From contig WNYE01000089.1 in assembly GCA_021396245.1 (NCBI GenBank), positions 106,898 to 170,897 of the forward strand: a stretch of 64,000 nucleotides of DNA, given 5' to 3'. The first letter of the stretch is position 1; each line of letters opens with the position of its first letter. The position numbers and the translations under genes are program-made. Source of the DNA: Sporothrix humicola (lineage: Eukaryota > Ascomycota > Sordariomycetes > Ophiostomatales > Ophiostomataceae). Below, in pieces: positions 34,001-45,587 of this stretch. The notes under the pieces were generated by a model. That model worked only from the letters and a program-made list of their open reading frames with translations, had not been told where the DNA came from and made no database searches.

Positions 34001-37000
34001 TCGAATGCGCCCGCCCAATCCCAAGCAGAAAAATGGCCCAGGCCCCGTTCCCCACCTTTTCTATCCTGCCAACCAATGGAAACTTGCTCATACGGAAGTG
34101 GACCCCTTCTTTCCACTTCCCTTGTGTCTCCCCCGTCACCTCTCCCCTCCTTCTTATGTTCTTCCCCCAAATCCTCACAGCACAATGAATGAATGGCACG
34201 CCGCCGCCGTGGGATGCGCAACACGCATGCCGCAAATGCGCAAGCAACAGCACCCCACCATTGGATACGTTTGGAGATCTCGAAGTATTTTTTTTTTCCT
34301 AGGTAAAATACATTGCCATTGACTTTTCCCTCGTTCTTTCCATTTTTACGCCGCACGGGATTTTCAGGAAGGACACTGGGGAGACTTGTAACTTTGGGTA
34401 TTTCAAATAAGAAGGAGCCGTTGGTCTTGAGCTTGTGATATTGGCATCTTATTCTAGCAGGAACAAACCATTGGGAGCTTCCCTGTGAGACAAGCTCCGA
34501 AGCACAGATACAAGAGCACACCGACCACACAAATACACAAATATACTTCAGGAAAAGCCGTGTCGAGGCACTCTTTCGGTCCCGTTCGAGTCCAGGGCCC
34601 TGGCTAGCACAGGGACACAAGGGCCACAATGGCATACCCAGCTATGTCGCCATCACCATCCTTCAAGGAGCTATTCCGAGCCTCCGCCGGTAGTGGGCGG
34701 CTGGAGAGATTGCTCTGTCATTTCGCAGCCTGTCTTGTCTCTCTGTCGTTCTTGCTCTTTGTCTTTGTTTGCTCTTTCCTCTGGCACGTTTTAATTCCTC
34801 GCGGCCGCGCCTGCCTGATATACACCGTGCCTTCCCGTAATTGTCACTATCAGAATTTCCATATCGTGCAAGTCAAAGGTCGCCCCTCCCCCAACGTACA
34901 ACGTACGACTTAGATACTAAAAGAACCGGTGCACGTTGGCTCTTTCCTGTCGTGCGAGTCACCAATGTGTAGTAAAATGTTCTTGCCTCCAAGAGCTCCT
35001 AAGCAGCTAGTGCACGGCAGGCACATGCGGTTGCAAACAGATGAAAGAGTTACTCCGTAAAAAAAGTGAAAGAGCGATACGGCGCGATATGGCGTGGTCG
35101 CGGCTTTGCGGTTTCCTGTTTCGGACGGCTGACAGACCAAAAAAAGTAAAAATCTACAGCGGCCTACACGGACCGGCCTCTCACCTTCAACACCTTCCTC
35201 TCCTTCTCTTGCACTTTTCGACCTTCGTTTTTGTCTCCGGACATCTCGACAATTGACAATTCTGTTCTTCTCCCGCATCCCACTCTCACTTACCCCTACC
35301 CTCCTTCAATTCCTCCTCCAATCCCTCCCTGCCATCCCCCCACAGGCCGTCGCCTTGTCTGCTTTTGTCGCTGGTCGAAACATCAAGAAACAGACCAGGG
35401 GGTTCGCTTTGCTGCACGGACTCTCTTTGCTCTCTTTCTTTGCCTTTTGCACCAAACTAGGGACGAACAGGGATTCCCAAAAGTCAAGACCACTGCCCCT
35501 CTACGAAACCTTTATTGTTCTTTTTTCCTTCTTATTCTGCGTATTCTTTTGTTCTTCCCGTCTTTTCTTTCTTCGACATTTCTTGGCCTTTTCCGACCCG
35601 GCCTGGCGACTTTGCATTTCCACGACGACCTCTTCTTTTCGTCTTCTCGAGCCTTTCTTTGCTTTCTTTTTTCCCTCCGGTGACGTCTTTTTGTCTTCCG
35701 TTGTGCTGCCCCTCGACGACCACAACTACACGAACTCGCCCAATCGCATTGCGCCCTCCACGACTCAACCTCGACGACCCTCGACCTCGAATTAACGACT
35801 CACGATTCACGACCACGCACACTCCACACGACTCTTGTACTTTCTTGTACTCCCTCGGACCGACCACTTCATATCCAGACCTGTATCCATAACGACTATC
35901 ATATCCACAACTCGCCTTTGACCTTGACTTCGGCCTCTACCTAGACTTCTACCTCGCCCTCGCTACATCTCACCCGCCGGCCACTCCCATACTCTCAAGT
36001 CACAGCTCACAGCTTTCCCAACCGCTGCATCTCTTTCCGCCTCTTCATCCCGCATCCCACCCTGGCTTGCCTCTCACCCTCCACCTCTTCTCAACTCCGT
36101 CGGCGCGATCGCTCTTTACTTTTTGCACCTCTCTGGCCGTCTCTCTGCGCCCGTCATCCTCACTGGCATCCAAACTCAAGTCTCTTCTACCCCTCTCATC
36201 CCTCATACACGAGGTTCTCAGCCACTATCTCCCCTCTCACCATTTTCCTCCTTTCTCTTTCCCCCCACGTTATACTATAGCCTTTTCACATTCCTTTTCA
36301 CGTTCCTCCCTGGCTCGCTCGTGGTTCTTGTTTCCTGTAACACGCCCGACCTATATATATTGGCTCTCTTCTGTACAAGTATATTGCCTCCACCCGCTTT
36401 AACGACTTAAACGACTGCCACCACGTTGAGCCGCCCACTTTCATTATTTCCTTATTCGAGACTCTTATAATTGGTCCTTTTATTTACAAGGACGTATAGA
36501 GGGATCTCGCGCTGCTTGGCTGCTAATTGCCTGCCAGTTGGCTTTTGGCTGCTGTTTACACCTGCAACCTGCATCGTCTGCATGGAAAACTGCCTCACCT
36601 TGACAGCCCACCCCTTGGGTTGAGCAAGTTTCTGCACCGTCTGCATTGCTTGGACTCCTTTGCACCCGGTCTGCTGCAACCGCGTCCGCAGATTGCCCCT
36701 GGTTTCTCTTTCGTTGCCTCGTCCTCGAGCCAATCATTGAGGCCAGAAAAGAGGACGAGAAAGCAGAAAAGAAAACGAACGTGTGGCAGACGTCCGACGT
36801 CCATCCTTTTCTGTCTCTCTTTGGTGATCGACTGTGTGGAGTCAAAAGATATCATAGGTCACAGGATCTAGTCCTTTTGGGGTCCTACAGCCTTACCCGA
36901 GAACAAGGTGAGCAGCAACGACGAGCTACCAGTCGGCTGCCACCAGACACGAGCCACGAGGAAGGTTGATTGTTGATCGTTGATCAGCCATCGGTACCTT

Positions 37001-37679
37001 GCCCTCCCACCATCAACCTTGACTTCCCTGCCGAGACCGACGGGTCTGCAAAAAGGGTCTATCTCGATCGTCGGAAGCGGCCCTCTCCCGCTCTCTTACT
37101 CTTTCTCTTTCTCTGCCCCTCTGTTTTTTGCGCCCCTCTTCCGCGGCTCTGCACCGACTGCACCGGCTGTAACGACGCGCCGAGTTTGACTGGCAGAAAC
37201 GTGGCGCGGAATTGACCGCCTATCCCCTTTCAGTGTTTTCGAGTCTCTTTTCAGGGTTCCTCCCAGGATCTTGATAGTCAGTCAATTTACTCTCTATCCC
37301 AAAGCCGGACAGGCATACCCCCAGACCGGCTAAGCCACAAGCCTTTCACGGCTCTCAAGCCCAAGACTTCTCCACCCCCAGAGTCTCTCTTTTTCTTACT
37401 TTCTACTATCTCTCTCTCTCTCTGTCTCTCGCTCTCGCTCCCTCCCTGTTTTGTGTACCTGTGTGCGCGCGTGTCTCTCGCCCTCGACGACATCCGTGTC
37501 TGCCACGGCGAACGCCAACGCCAGCCTGCTGCGCTGCACCGCACACCACACTTCTCAACTGCCCGGCTGAGCACCCTGCAAGCCTGTACGCCTGCACGCC
37601 TGCTGCATGTCCTCCCCGAACGGCCGCTTGACAAACCTGGTTACGACGTGCGACCACAGCCAAGACACGCAAGTAACCT

Positions 37680-37860
37680 TGTGTTGACCTGTATCGACCT
37701 GTTGACTTTTGACTCGTCCTGGCCTGTCTCGACCTGTCTTGACCTTTCCTGGCCTTGTCTCAGTCTCGTCTGTTTCGTGTCCAGCTGTCCAGCTGTCTTG
37801 CTGTCTTGTCTTTTGTTGTCCGCCTGTTTAGCTGTCGACCTGTGGACCGACCTATCGAGC
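37680..37860. repeat. Degenerate CGACCTGT-type repeat tract
   Basis: Variants of (TC)GACCTGT and CCAGCTGT/TTGCTGTCT recur roughly every 10-20 bases over about 180 bp. The copies are diverged and irregular, so this is an old or slippage-derived tract within the copper-regulator upstream region. Confidence 0.6.
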
Positions 37861-38533
37861 TACCTCCACCTAGCCACCGAGCCCTGTCCCAACCCGTCAC
37901 TCTCTCGGGTCTCGCCTGACGGCTCTTCCCTTCACACCCTCTCCACAACACCACATCAGACCGGGACCAACAGAAACTCATCCCCTCCATCCCTGCTCTC
38001 GAAAGGGGCCTATATCGAACATCGACAACTGACAATTGAGAATCGACAATCCAAAGTCGTGGACCGACCACTGGGGCCTAGTTACTCCACATCCTCCAAC
38101 GCCAACTCCAACTCCAACTCCTCTCCTTCCTCCAGTTCCACCTCCACCGACGACAACACTGAAACGGGTCAGCCGCCTCGCCCACCGCATCGCGATCTTG
38201 CCTCTGTCCATCTCGTCCATGTTTCAACTGACTACCGTTTCGGGCAAGCCATCGTTTGCCAATAGTCGGATTTGATACACACGCACCCCTCCTCTCTCAC
38301 CACGCCTCTCTCGACCCATCCCTCTTTCTGTCTTTCTGTCTTTTTGTCTTGTCTCCTTCCAGGTGGCGGACATACCTTCGTCATCACGCTTCGTCCAGTT
38401 GCCGCTGTCACCCCTCCTTATTCGCCTAAAACGCCACAAAAACCAAACAGCATTGCTCCTCGTTCCTCATTCCTTGTCCGGGGTTGTTTTTTCTGCTGTC
38501 TGTGACGTGCTTCGCAAGAAGAAAACTGGCGAC

Positions 38534-38568
38534 AAGCGAAAAGCGAATAGCGAATAGCGAAAAGCGAG
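38534..38568. repeat. 8-bp-unit tandem repeat (GCGAAWAG type)
   Basis: Four units of AAGCGAAA/TAGCGAAT type stand in tandem. No coding or structural role is apparent. Confidence 0.8.
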
Positions 38569-40440
38569 TCCAGACGAAAGAATTTCCAAGAAAGACAACC
38601 CGGCAAAAATAGAGCACAGCTCCATAATCTCGGCGTTCTCTTGGTTCTTCTTTGCTGAAGAATCGGATCGTGCTAGGGCCCAGGGGCATATATATACTTC
38701 TCATATATAAGCTTTTCTCCCTTGTCCGAAGAGGTTCCGTTGGCGTTCCGGTCAGCTGCCGTCTCGTTCTTGGTTTCCTGCTTTTCTTGCTCTCGTCGTG
38801 CTCGCTTCGGTCTCTTTCTGGCACTTCTGGTCATCTTTGCTGAGTAGGTCGAACGAACGTGGCTCCCCCTGTCTTGGATTCTTTCTTTTTTTGTCGAAAG
38901 CCCAAGCCTCGGATCCCGGATATCGAACAAATCAACGGCGGAAGGCCCGAACCTTGCTGTGTTTTTCCTTTCTCAAAAAGGAAGGCTCATTGACAGTGGT
39001 GCTTGACCCCCTTTTTTATATTGGATCTCGACAAAAACAAAGACAAAGACAAAAGATCCAAAGAAGCAAGAGACAACGAAAAGAATAAAAACGAGCGCAC
39101 ATCCTCTTCTCACTCACCATCTCTCACCTCTTCTCGATCTGATATTTTCAACAAGAACAAAACTCTGACAGCATCAGAACACCGACGTGTGGTGGGCAAG
39201 CCTCGAACTTTATCTTGTTCAAGTCCTCCCCGGAGATCTATCCAACGTCATCAACGGACCAAACTTGGAACGAAACCCCGTCTCGACCGAAAAAGAAAAC
39301 GAAACGAAAGCAAGACTGTTTTTGCCTTTTTGCCTTTTTACCTTCTCTCTTTTTTCTCTCTCCGTCTCGTCTCACGCACGACAGCGGCCTTTCCGAAGAC
39401 CCAAAGAACCAAAGAAACAAAAGAAAGATAGCGCACAAGACCGCTAAGCGTGAGAAAGTTTTACAAGTTCTACGGGCCTACAACTCATCACGGGCACAAA
39501 ACTTGCACGCATACTTGCGCATTTCTCTCTTTTCGCCTTTCCACCGTGTTGCATGTTTGCAGCATAAAGCCGCCTTGGATGCTTCCCATTAGCACGACGG
39601 ACTCCGGATACAACCTCGCCCAGCATCATCTTGTCATATCTTGTCCATCACTCTTTTCAAACCTTCTCTCCGGTGCTTACTCTACATTACCGGCCCGGCC
39701 ATATTTTTCTGTCATTTTCCTTGATCGATTCTCACCTTGTCACATCTCAACCCAAGATACCTTTCATCTTACACGACCATCGCCACTTACATCTGCCTGC
39801 AATATCAACCATCTTTCCAGCATTTCGTTTATTGCTCAATACAGCGCGCAAACCCGATTTACATCTTCTACGCGGCGAAGTACCATTTCCTCAGCCTTGC
39901 ACCAACACACATCGGCGCCGCCAACTCCTAGGCCAAACCAACGGACTGTCAACCACCAACAGACTAGCCGTGAACTAGACGTTTCAAACGTATCAACACA
40001 AGAGCATGTTCAGTTTCCAGCCTGATTACATTGCAATCTGATTAGAGCCACTGTCTGCTTGCTTTGATTACTACATTGCCCCAGGCCTAGCACAAAGTAC
40101 ATCCCACACGCGCGTCTTGGCTAGTACCCCACGCATCCTCCCGTGTTTTATCCAGGGTTGTTTTGTAAATCTGCTCAAGGAGACCCTTATTTTTCACAAC
40201 AATCCACACATCCACCTCCCCATCACTCTTTTCATCCTCTTTTCAGTGCTTTCGACCACTGGGAGTCTCCGCTTCCGGTACCTTTGAACCCTGAGATTCT
40301 TTGATCACGACCATATCATTTTTTCCCCGCTTACCCCTTCAACTTCTCGAAAAGTTACATCCCTCTCGCAACTTTCTTACACCCCATCACGAAAAGAACA
40401 AAATCTTTTAAGCATTAGAAAAACACAAAGATCGCCCAAC

Positions 40441-42768
40441 ATGCCGATGATAGATGGCATCAAGATGGCCTGGTAAGTTTATTTTTAGCGCTTGCTACCT
40501 CTTCCTTTTTTTATCATCTCACCTTGAATTTTCGCACCTGCATTTCGGCGGCTCCGTTTGCGCTTGTTTTCCTTCTTCCATCTCATCTTTCAATATCCCG
40601 CGCCCACCCGCTTTCCGGTGTAGAGTATTTTCTCCGATTATTCTCCTCATCCCATCTGTCTACACCTTGGTAGCATCTGCACTGTTTCCCTTGCTCGTTG
40701 TGTTCAAGGTTTGATGGTATGGGAAGGCAATATCTTTATACCTCTCCAAAGCCTTCGATCCTACGACAGGATCGGTGGCACATCGAGATCAAGAGGTGAT
40801 GGATCAGATGAGAGAGATTATATCTACCGCACGAACGGGCAAGGCGAGAGCGCTTTACACAAAATGAGCGCATGCGGGCATTACAACTTCATACCTGTTT
40901 TTTTTTCATCATTCCGTTCATCCATACCTCTGTTCACTCGACTAACAAACACTAGCGAGCCTTGCATTCGCGGCCATCGTTCAACAAAATGCAACCACGC
41001 AGCAGAGCGTGTTATGCTCCCCGTCCGGAAACCTGGTCGGCCACTCAGCATCTGCCCACATCCTCCTAACAACGGCTGTGCCTGCGCAACCGTCACGGCC
41101 GCTCTTCCACGCTCGCGAAAATGCGGCTGCGGTTCCAAGTCGGCCGGTGTCGCAGGGGCCAGCGGGGCCAGCAGTAACGGCGCCGCCTCCTCGAGCTCCA
41201 AGCAGCCACGATCCCCGTCGAAACGTGCCTTCTTCAAGGCGCCTACATCCCCGAAATCCATGGCCCGGAGCCGAATCGACCCGAGCGCGCTCGGCCGCAC
41301 CGACGTCAGCCAGATGAACATCCATGCCCCGCCGTCAAGCGCAAATGGATGGCCCACGGCCAACGGCCACCCACCATCGAGTATCAACGACCTCTCCTCC
41401 CTCACCGGCCCAGGCCATCCCAACGGCGGTCACGGCCAATATATGCTGCCAAACGAGCCGATAGCCTTCTTCGCCAATGGAGGCGCCAGCCAAGCTGGCG
41501 AGCAGCAGGCCATGTTCCAGAATGGCGCGCCAGGCAGTGCATATGGACAGCACGGCTACCCGATGCAGAACCCGGGAGGCGAGTCCATGTACGCCAATGG
41601 CGGTCACAACGACTTTAGCACATTCTTCGACAGCAGCATGGCGATGGACGGCGGCGATCTTAGCGGGTACGGCTTGAATCTGAACCCACGAGCAGGTGAG
41701 ATGAACGGGTTCCACGGGATGCAGTTCCAGGCAGCACCACCAGTGTCCGCACCACCACCACCAGCTGTCTCAGCACCAGCCGCAAAGGGCTCGTGCTGTG
41801 GACCGGCACCAGCAACCGAATCAGCTCGGCACACGCCCACGTCGAGCACAAACTCGCTAGCGAGCAACGGCGGCAGCGGTACGACAGCGACATCAACGTC
41901 CAATACCAAGGGCAGCTGCTGTTCCGGTGGGTCTGGATCGCCAGTCACGGCAACGTCTTCGTCACAACACACGATGCTCAAGTCGGAGAGCAGCATAGGC
42001 GGTGCTCCAGGGACTGTGCCGCTGTCGTCGATCCCTCTTGCAGCGACAGCAGGTGACGTGAAGCCCAACGGTCACGTTGATCAGTATGCTCTTCAACAAC
42101 AACAGGTCTACCAGGGCTACGCACCACAGAGCCAGCCGCACGGCGCGCCGACATGGTACAGATACCCTCCCGAGTATGGCACGGTGACGGCACCTCTCCA
42201 GCAGTCGCAGTGGCGGTCGAGTCTGACTGTGACTTCCGGTCCCAACCCCAACGGTGGCGTGTACATGCCACAGCAGCCGCAAGGCTATAACGCCTCGGCG
42301 CTGCAACAACAGCAGCAGCAGCAGCAACAGCAGCATCAGTCACACCCTTACGCGATACACACCGGCAATGTCGACGACATGCACATGTGCTCGTGCGGCG
42401 ACGGCTGCGAGTGTGTCGGCTGTGTGGCGCACCCGTACAACAATGCCACGCAGGACACGGTGCGGAACCTGTGGACCAGTCTAATGGACGACACGTCGTC
42501 AACGGGGTCGGGACGGACGGCAACGGCCACCACGACAGTGACATTACCCCCACAGGCGTCCGGCGACGGCACCTCTCCCTCCCAACAGGTCTTTACGCCC
42601 TCGGCATCCGACACGTCCGGCGTCAGCGACGACCAGGTCTCGCTGGACGCCAGCAACTTCTTGTTTGTGAGCTACTCGGTCACAGGCTGTGAGGGCGAGG
42701 GCCTGACGTGTCCGTGCGGCGACGACTGCCAGTGTGTCGGCTGCACGATCCACAACAATACCTTGTAG
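40441..42768 (+). CDS. MAC1: Mac1/Cuf1/GRISEA-type copper-fist transcription activator
   Basis: Two exons, 40441-40472 and 40956-42768, give 614 aa. The 483-bp intron (donor GTAAGT, branch CTAAC, acceptor ACTAG) falls within the codon for Cys11. The copper fist has C11-x2-C14-x8-C23-x-H25 for zinc and a GRP minor-groove motif at 38-40, then a Cys-rich stretch (C..HPPNNGCAC.. KCGCG) for the Cu cluster. The middle is Gly/Asn/Ser/Pro/Gln-rich with a Gln run (about 462-474) and two KGSCC pairs. Two C-terminal Cys motifs have identical spacing C-x-C-x3-C-x-C-x2-C-x2-H (489-503 and 596-610). Such REP motifs are characteristic of Mac1-type activators of copper-uptake genes under starvation rather than Ace1-type detoxification regulators. 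No Ctr transporter gene lies in the window. Start context is good (caacATGCCG). Confidence 0.93.
42302..42338 (+). repeat. CAG/CAA trinucleotide tract (poly-Gln)
   Basis: An imperfect CAA/CAG run encodes a glutamine stretch in the copper regulator. Such tracts often vary in length between strains. Confidence 0.9.
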
Positions 42769-43372
42769 GACACCGTGGATTACGTTGGGGTGTGTCGATG
42801 TCGGCAAAAGGAACGCAGGGAAGAGCTCCAAAAAGCGTTACTTTTTGTCTGACGACGGGTGCTGTCTTTGTGTGAGCATCAGAGTTGGGAATATTTAAAA
42901 AATACCCAGGGAGGATCGTGTCATTTTCTTTCATTGTTCCCATCTTTCTTGCATAGGTTCTCGAACCATTTCTTTTTCTGATTTCTGTTGCCTAGTTTGC
43001 ATTTCTGTTCGGCTTGCTTAGTCTGTTTTGCTTTTCTCTTTCCTGGTTACAAAGTTGCCCTTTCTTTCTCGTACACGCATTCTTCTTTTTATTCGTTTCA
43101 TTGTATCTTTTTCGATCTCTTCACTCTCTACTTCATATCTCTCTTTATCTGCCAAATTGACGACGATATTTTTACTTTTTGGATTACAAAATGTGAACAA
43201 TAACATGTGTGCTTTTAGTATGGGTTTGCTTGAATTTCAGTGATGTCTTTCTGAACAGTGTTTTACATCTTATGTTACATTTACATTATCGTTTACCATT
43301 TACGACATACAGTTTTAAATATTCAAAGCAAATACCAAAATACACTATTCCAAAAATGGAGAATCCAAAAAC
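42769..43372. other. Convergent intergenic region, copper regulator / DUF2461
   Basis: These 604 bp contain the two 3' UTRs. The sequence is T-rich on + and becomes AT-rich towards 43320-43370. No gene or RNA is recognised. Confidence 0.5.
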
Positions 43373-44734
43373 TTAAAAGTCAGGAATGACAAGCTCGTCC
43401 TCGCTCTCTTCTTCTTCTTCACCCTCACCCTCGTCGCCTTCCTCGTCGTCTTCATCATCGTCGTCGCCCTCATCCCCATCTTCTTGCTCACTATCAGAAT
43501 CATCACCCGGGTCTGGCCGCACAATACGGTTCAGGTGTGTGATAAAGGGCACCAGCGAACGCAGCATCTCAATCAGCTGGTCCTGCCCGTCGGCGTCGGT
43601 AAAGATGGTGTCTGGGATCTTCTTGTGCATTGTGAAATTGCGCAGCTTCAGCAGCTCAATGTCCCGGTGGTCGGCACTAAAGCCCAGCGGCTTCTTTTTC
43701 AGGGCGCCGTTCGCATTCACCTTGGCAAACGCCTTCTTAATGGCCTTTTCGTTGGGCTTGCCCTTGGAAATGCCCGGCCCGCTCTTGAGCCACGTCCGCC
43801 GCAGACCCTCGTCCTCGACCAGAACGCGCCGCCACCGCTGCGGCCGCTCGTCAATGCTGGCCCGCAGCAGCCTTAGCGCATCGTTCTCCGGGTGCCACAG
43901 CCCGCCACCGACAAAGCACGAGCCCGGCTCGCAGTGCACATAGTAGCACGCATACGGCCCCTTTTTCCCGGTGCGCGACCAGGCTGCCGAAAAGTGCGGT
44001 TTGTAGGGCCGCTTGTCCTTGCTGAAGCGCACATCCCGGTAGATGCGAAAGACAATGTCCTTGGCCGGCAGCTCGGGGATGGTCTCGTCGGCGTCGGCGG
44101 CGATGCGCATGCCGAGCGTGTCGACGTACGAGAGCCAGTCCTTTTGGGCGCGGCGGAACTCGGCGTCGTTGCCCTTGAGCCAGTCGCGGCGATTATTTAC
44201 TTTGAGATCTTTGAGGAAGCGGAGGGTGACGGGGTGGACGGTCTCATCAGCATAGTCGACGCCGCCGAGGTCGTGGAGTTTCTTGTGGGGGATAAAGGTG
44301 ACTTTTGGTGCAGCGTCAGAGTCCGAGTCAGAGTCGTCGTCATCTTTGGTTGTCTTGCTCTTGCGGCCGTTTTGGCGGCCATTTTTAGCTCCATTCTTGC
44401 GGACGGACTTCTCTTCTTCGGTCTCGTCCTCGCTGATGTCGTTGTTATCGTCATTGTCGCTGCCATCGCCATCATCGTCGGCGCCGTCCTCTTCTTCATC
44501 GTCGTCTTTGTACGAATCGGCATCGCTGTCACCGCTGTCGTCGACCTGTCGACGGGATCCATTGCGGCCCTTTGAAGAGGATGCTGTTTTGGCCCGCTTT
44601 CCAGGCCGCTGGTCAGCGTCTGACTCGGAGTCGTCGCCTTCAAAGTACTGGCTTGTCTGGCCTGACAAGCTGATGCGGGTCGACCGTCGTCGGCCAGACG
44701 GCTCAGGGGTAGGGAGTGCTCGTTTGGGAGGCAT
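43373..44734 (-). CDS. DUF2461 (TIGR02453-type) family protein
   Basis: Single exon, 453 aa, start gcaATGCCT. Residues 1-145 are charged and disordered, with KRAK and KNGRKSK basic patches and long Asp/Glu/Ser runs suggesting nuclear localisation. The conserved domain spans about 168-400: LRFLKDLKVNNRRDWLKGN at its start and DIVFRIYRDVRFSKDKRPYK in its core are the family hallmarks, then HFSAAWSRTGKKGPYACYYVH and GGGLWHPEND. The last 45 residues are almost wholly acidic. The molecular function of DUF2461 proteins is not established. It is divergent from the phytanoyl-CoA dioxygenase-like gene. Confidence 0.88.
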   Translation of the reverse strand: MPPKRALPTPEPSGRRRSTRISLSGQTSQYFEGDDSESDADQRPGKRAKTASSSKGRNGSRRQVDDSGDSDADSYKDDDEEEDGADDDGDGSDNDDNNDISEDETEEEKSVRKNGAKNGRQNGRKSKTTKDDDDSDSDSDAAPKVTFIPHKKLHDLGGVDYADETVHPVTLRFLKDLKVNNRRDWLKGNDAEFRRAQKDWLSYVDTLGMRIAADADETIPELPAKDIVFRIYRDVRFSKDKRPYKPHFSAAWSRTGKKGPYACYYVHCEPGSCFVGGGLWHPENDALRLLRASIDERPQRWRRVLVEDEGLRRTWLKSGPGISKGKPNEKAIKKAFAKVNANGALKKKPLGFSADHRDIELLKLRNFTMHKKIPDTIFTDADGQDQLIEMLRSLVPFITHLNRIVRPDPGDDSDSEQEDGDEGDDDDEDDEEGDEGEGEEEEESEDELVIPDF

Positions 44735-45587
44735 TGCGGGTGTGGATGGGAACGACAGTATGAGCTGATGATAAGTCGATTGATGATGATGAAGGAGAGA
44801 AGAACAAAGAGAAGAAAAAGATCGATGGACGCTTTCTGACCGTGAAAAGGTCAGTCGCGAAAACGCATTGCCCCGATCCCGAATCTCCTGGACGACGCGA
44901 CAAATCGCGGGGCTAGTCCGTTTCGGGTCACGCCATTCAACACGCTGTCACGTGTTCCATTAAAGTGATTATTGAGGTCTGAAAGCCGGCACTGAGGAGG
45001 CACTGGCTGTACTTTCTCCATTTGGCCTCGTGTTGACCCCACTGAGCCCACCTTACAGGGCAATCCGGCTTCCTCTCCGGGTCTCGCTTCCAGCGGCTAT
45101 CGCTGGTTTACAGGGCGTCCCAATGGCGTCGAACACGTTACATGGGGGCCGTTTTGGTGGGATACCTACCGTCCACTGGTTTCAGTAGGAATCTAGTGTG
45201 TTTGGCGTGTTAACGTCTCTGGGGTGGATGCTGGATGTAACAATCGAACTTGACCGTTGACTTTATCGACCACTCTCCTCCACGAGGGATCGGATCGTGT
45301 TATCTGCCACCGAAAGGAAGACATAATCGGGGTCAGCAAGCGGAGAAGCTTGAGAAGCAACAAGAACCAAGGCACAATTCAAGGGAACAAAAAGAGGGGA
45401 ACCTCGGACATGATACGAGCATCTGAAAGGAGAAAAAGGAAAGGAGAAAGAAGAAATATCTCGGGAAGCTTAAAATAAACCTCGTCGCCCCAACTTGCCA
45501 ACTTGGCGTCTGACGATATCCCCAGACTTTAACTCCAACTTCTAACAACCCCAGACTTCTTTTGAAAACATCCCCACACAACTCACA
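44735..45587. promoter_or_regulatory. Divergent promoter, DUF2461 / PhyH-like
   Basis: These 853 bp lie between divergent start codons. A CACGTG palindrome sits at 44949-44954. The last 100 bp before the + ATG are C/A-rich leader (CCCCAGACTTTAACTCC.., ACAACTCACA). No RNA gene is seen. Confidence 0.5.

Larger units (their letters stand above)
30298..40440. other. 10-kb region with no recognisable gene, upstream of the copper regulator
   Basis: I find no domain, RNA gene or transposon in this stretch. The largest frames (37453-38265, 35253-35795, 39450-40025, 33281-34024 minus) are low-complexity Ser/Pro/Phe/Leu or Lys/Arg translations. The + strand is strongly C/T-rich at 31200-31400, 35160-36480, 37050-38500 and 39300-40440, as in fungal promoter and leader tracts. 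Short tandem repeats occur at 30416-30450, 31069-31095, 37680-37860 and 38534-38568. TACTCCGTA is at 35051-35059. A very long or spliced 5' leader with small uORFs, or a long non-coding transcript, would fit. Confidence 0.5.

Noticed and set aside
35253..35795. 180-codon Phe/Leu/Ser-rich frame, membrane-protein-like
   Set aside because: Hydrophobicity reflects T-rich DNA; three frames are open in parallel over the same tract.
37453..38265. 270-codon open frame on +
   Set aside because: Built from repeated CTGT/GACC tracts and an AACTCC run; Ser/Leu/Cys-rich with no domain. A uORF is possible, a gene not supported.
35426..40563. TTTGCTC/TTTGCGC copper-element-like motifs at 35426, 37127 and 40557
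   Set aside because: About two to three matches to the yeast Mac1 site are expected by chance in 10 kb on both strands; no clustering.
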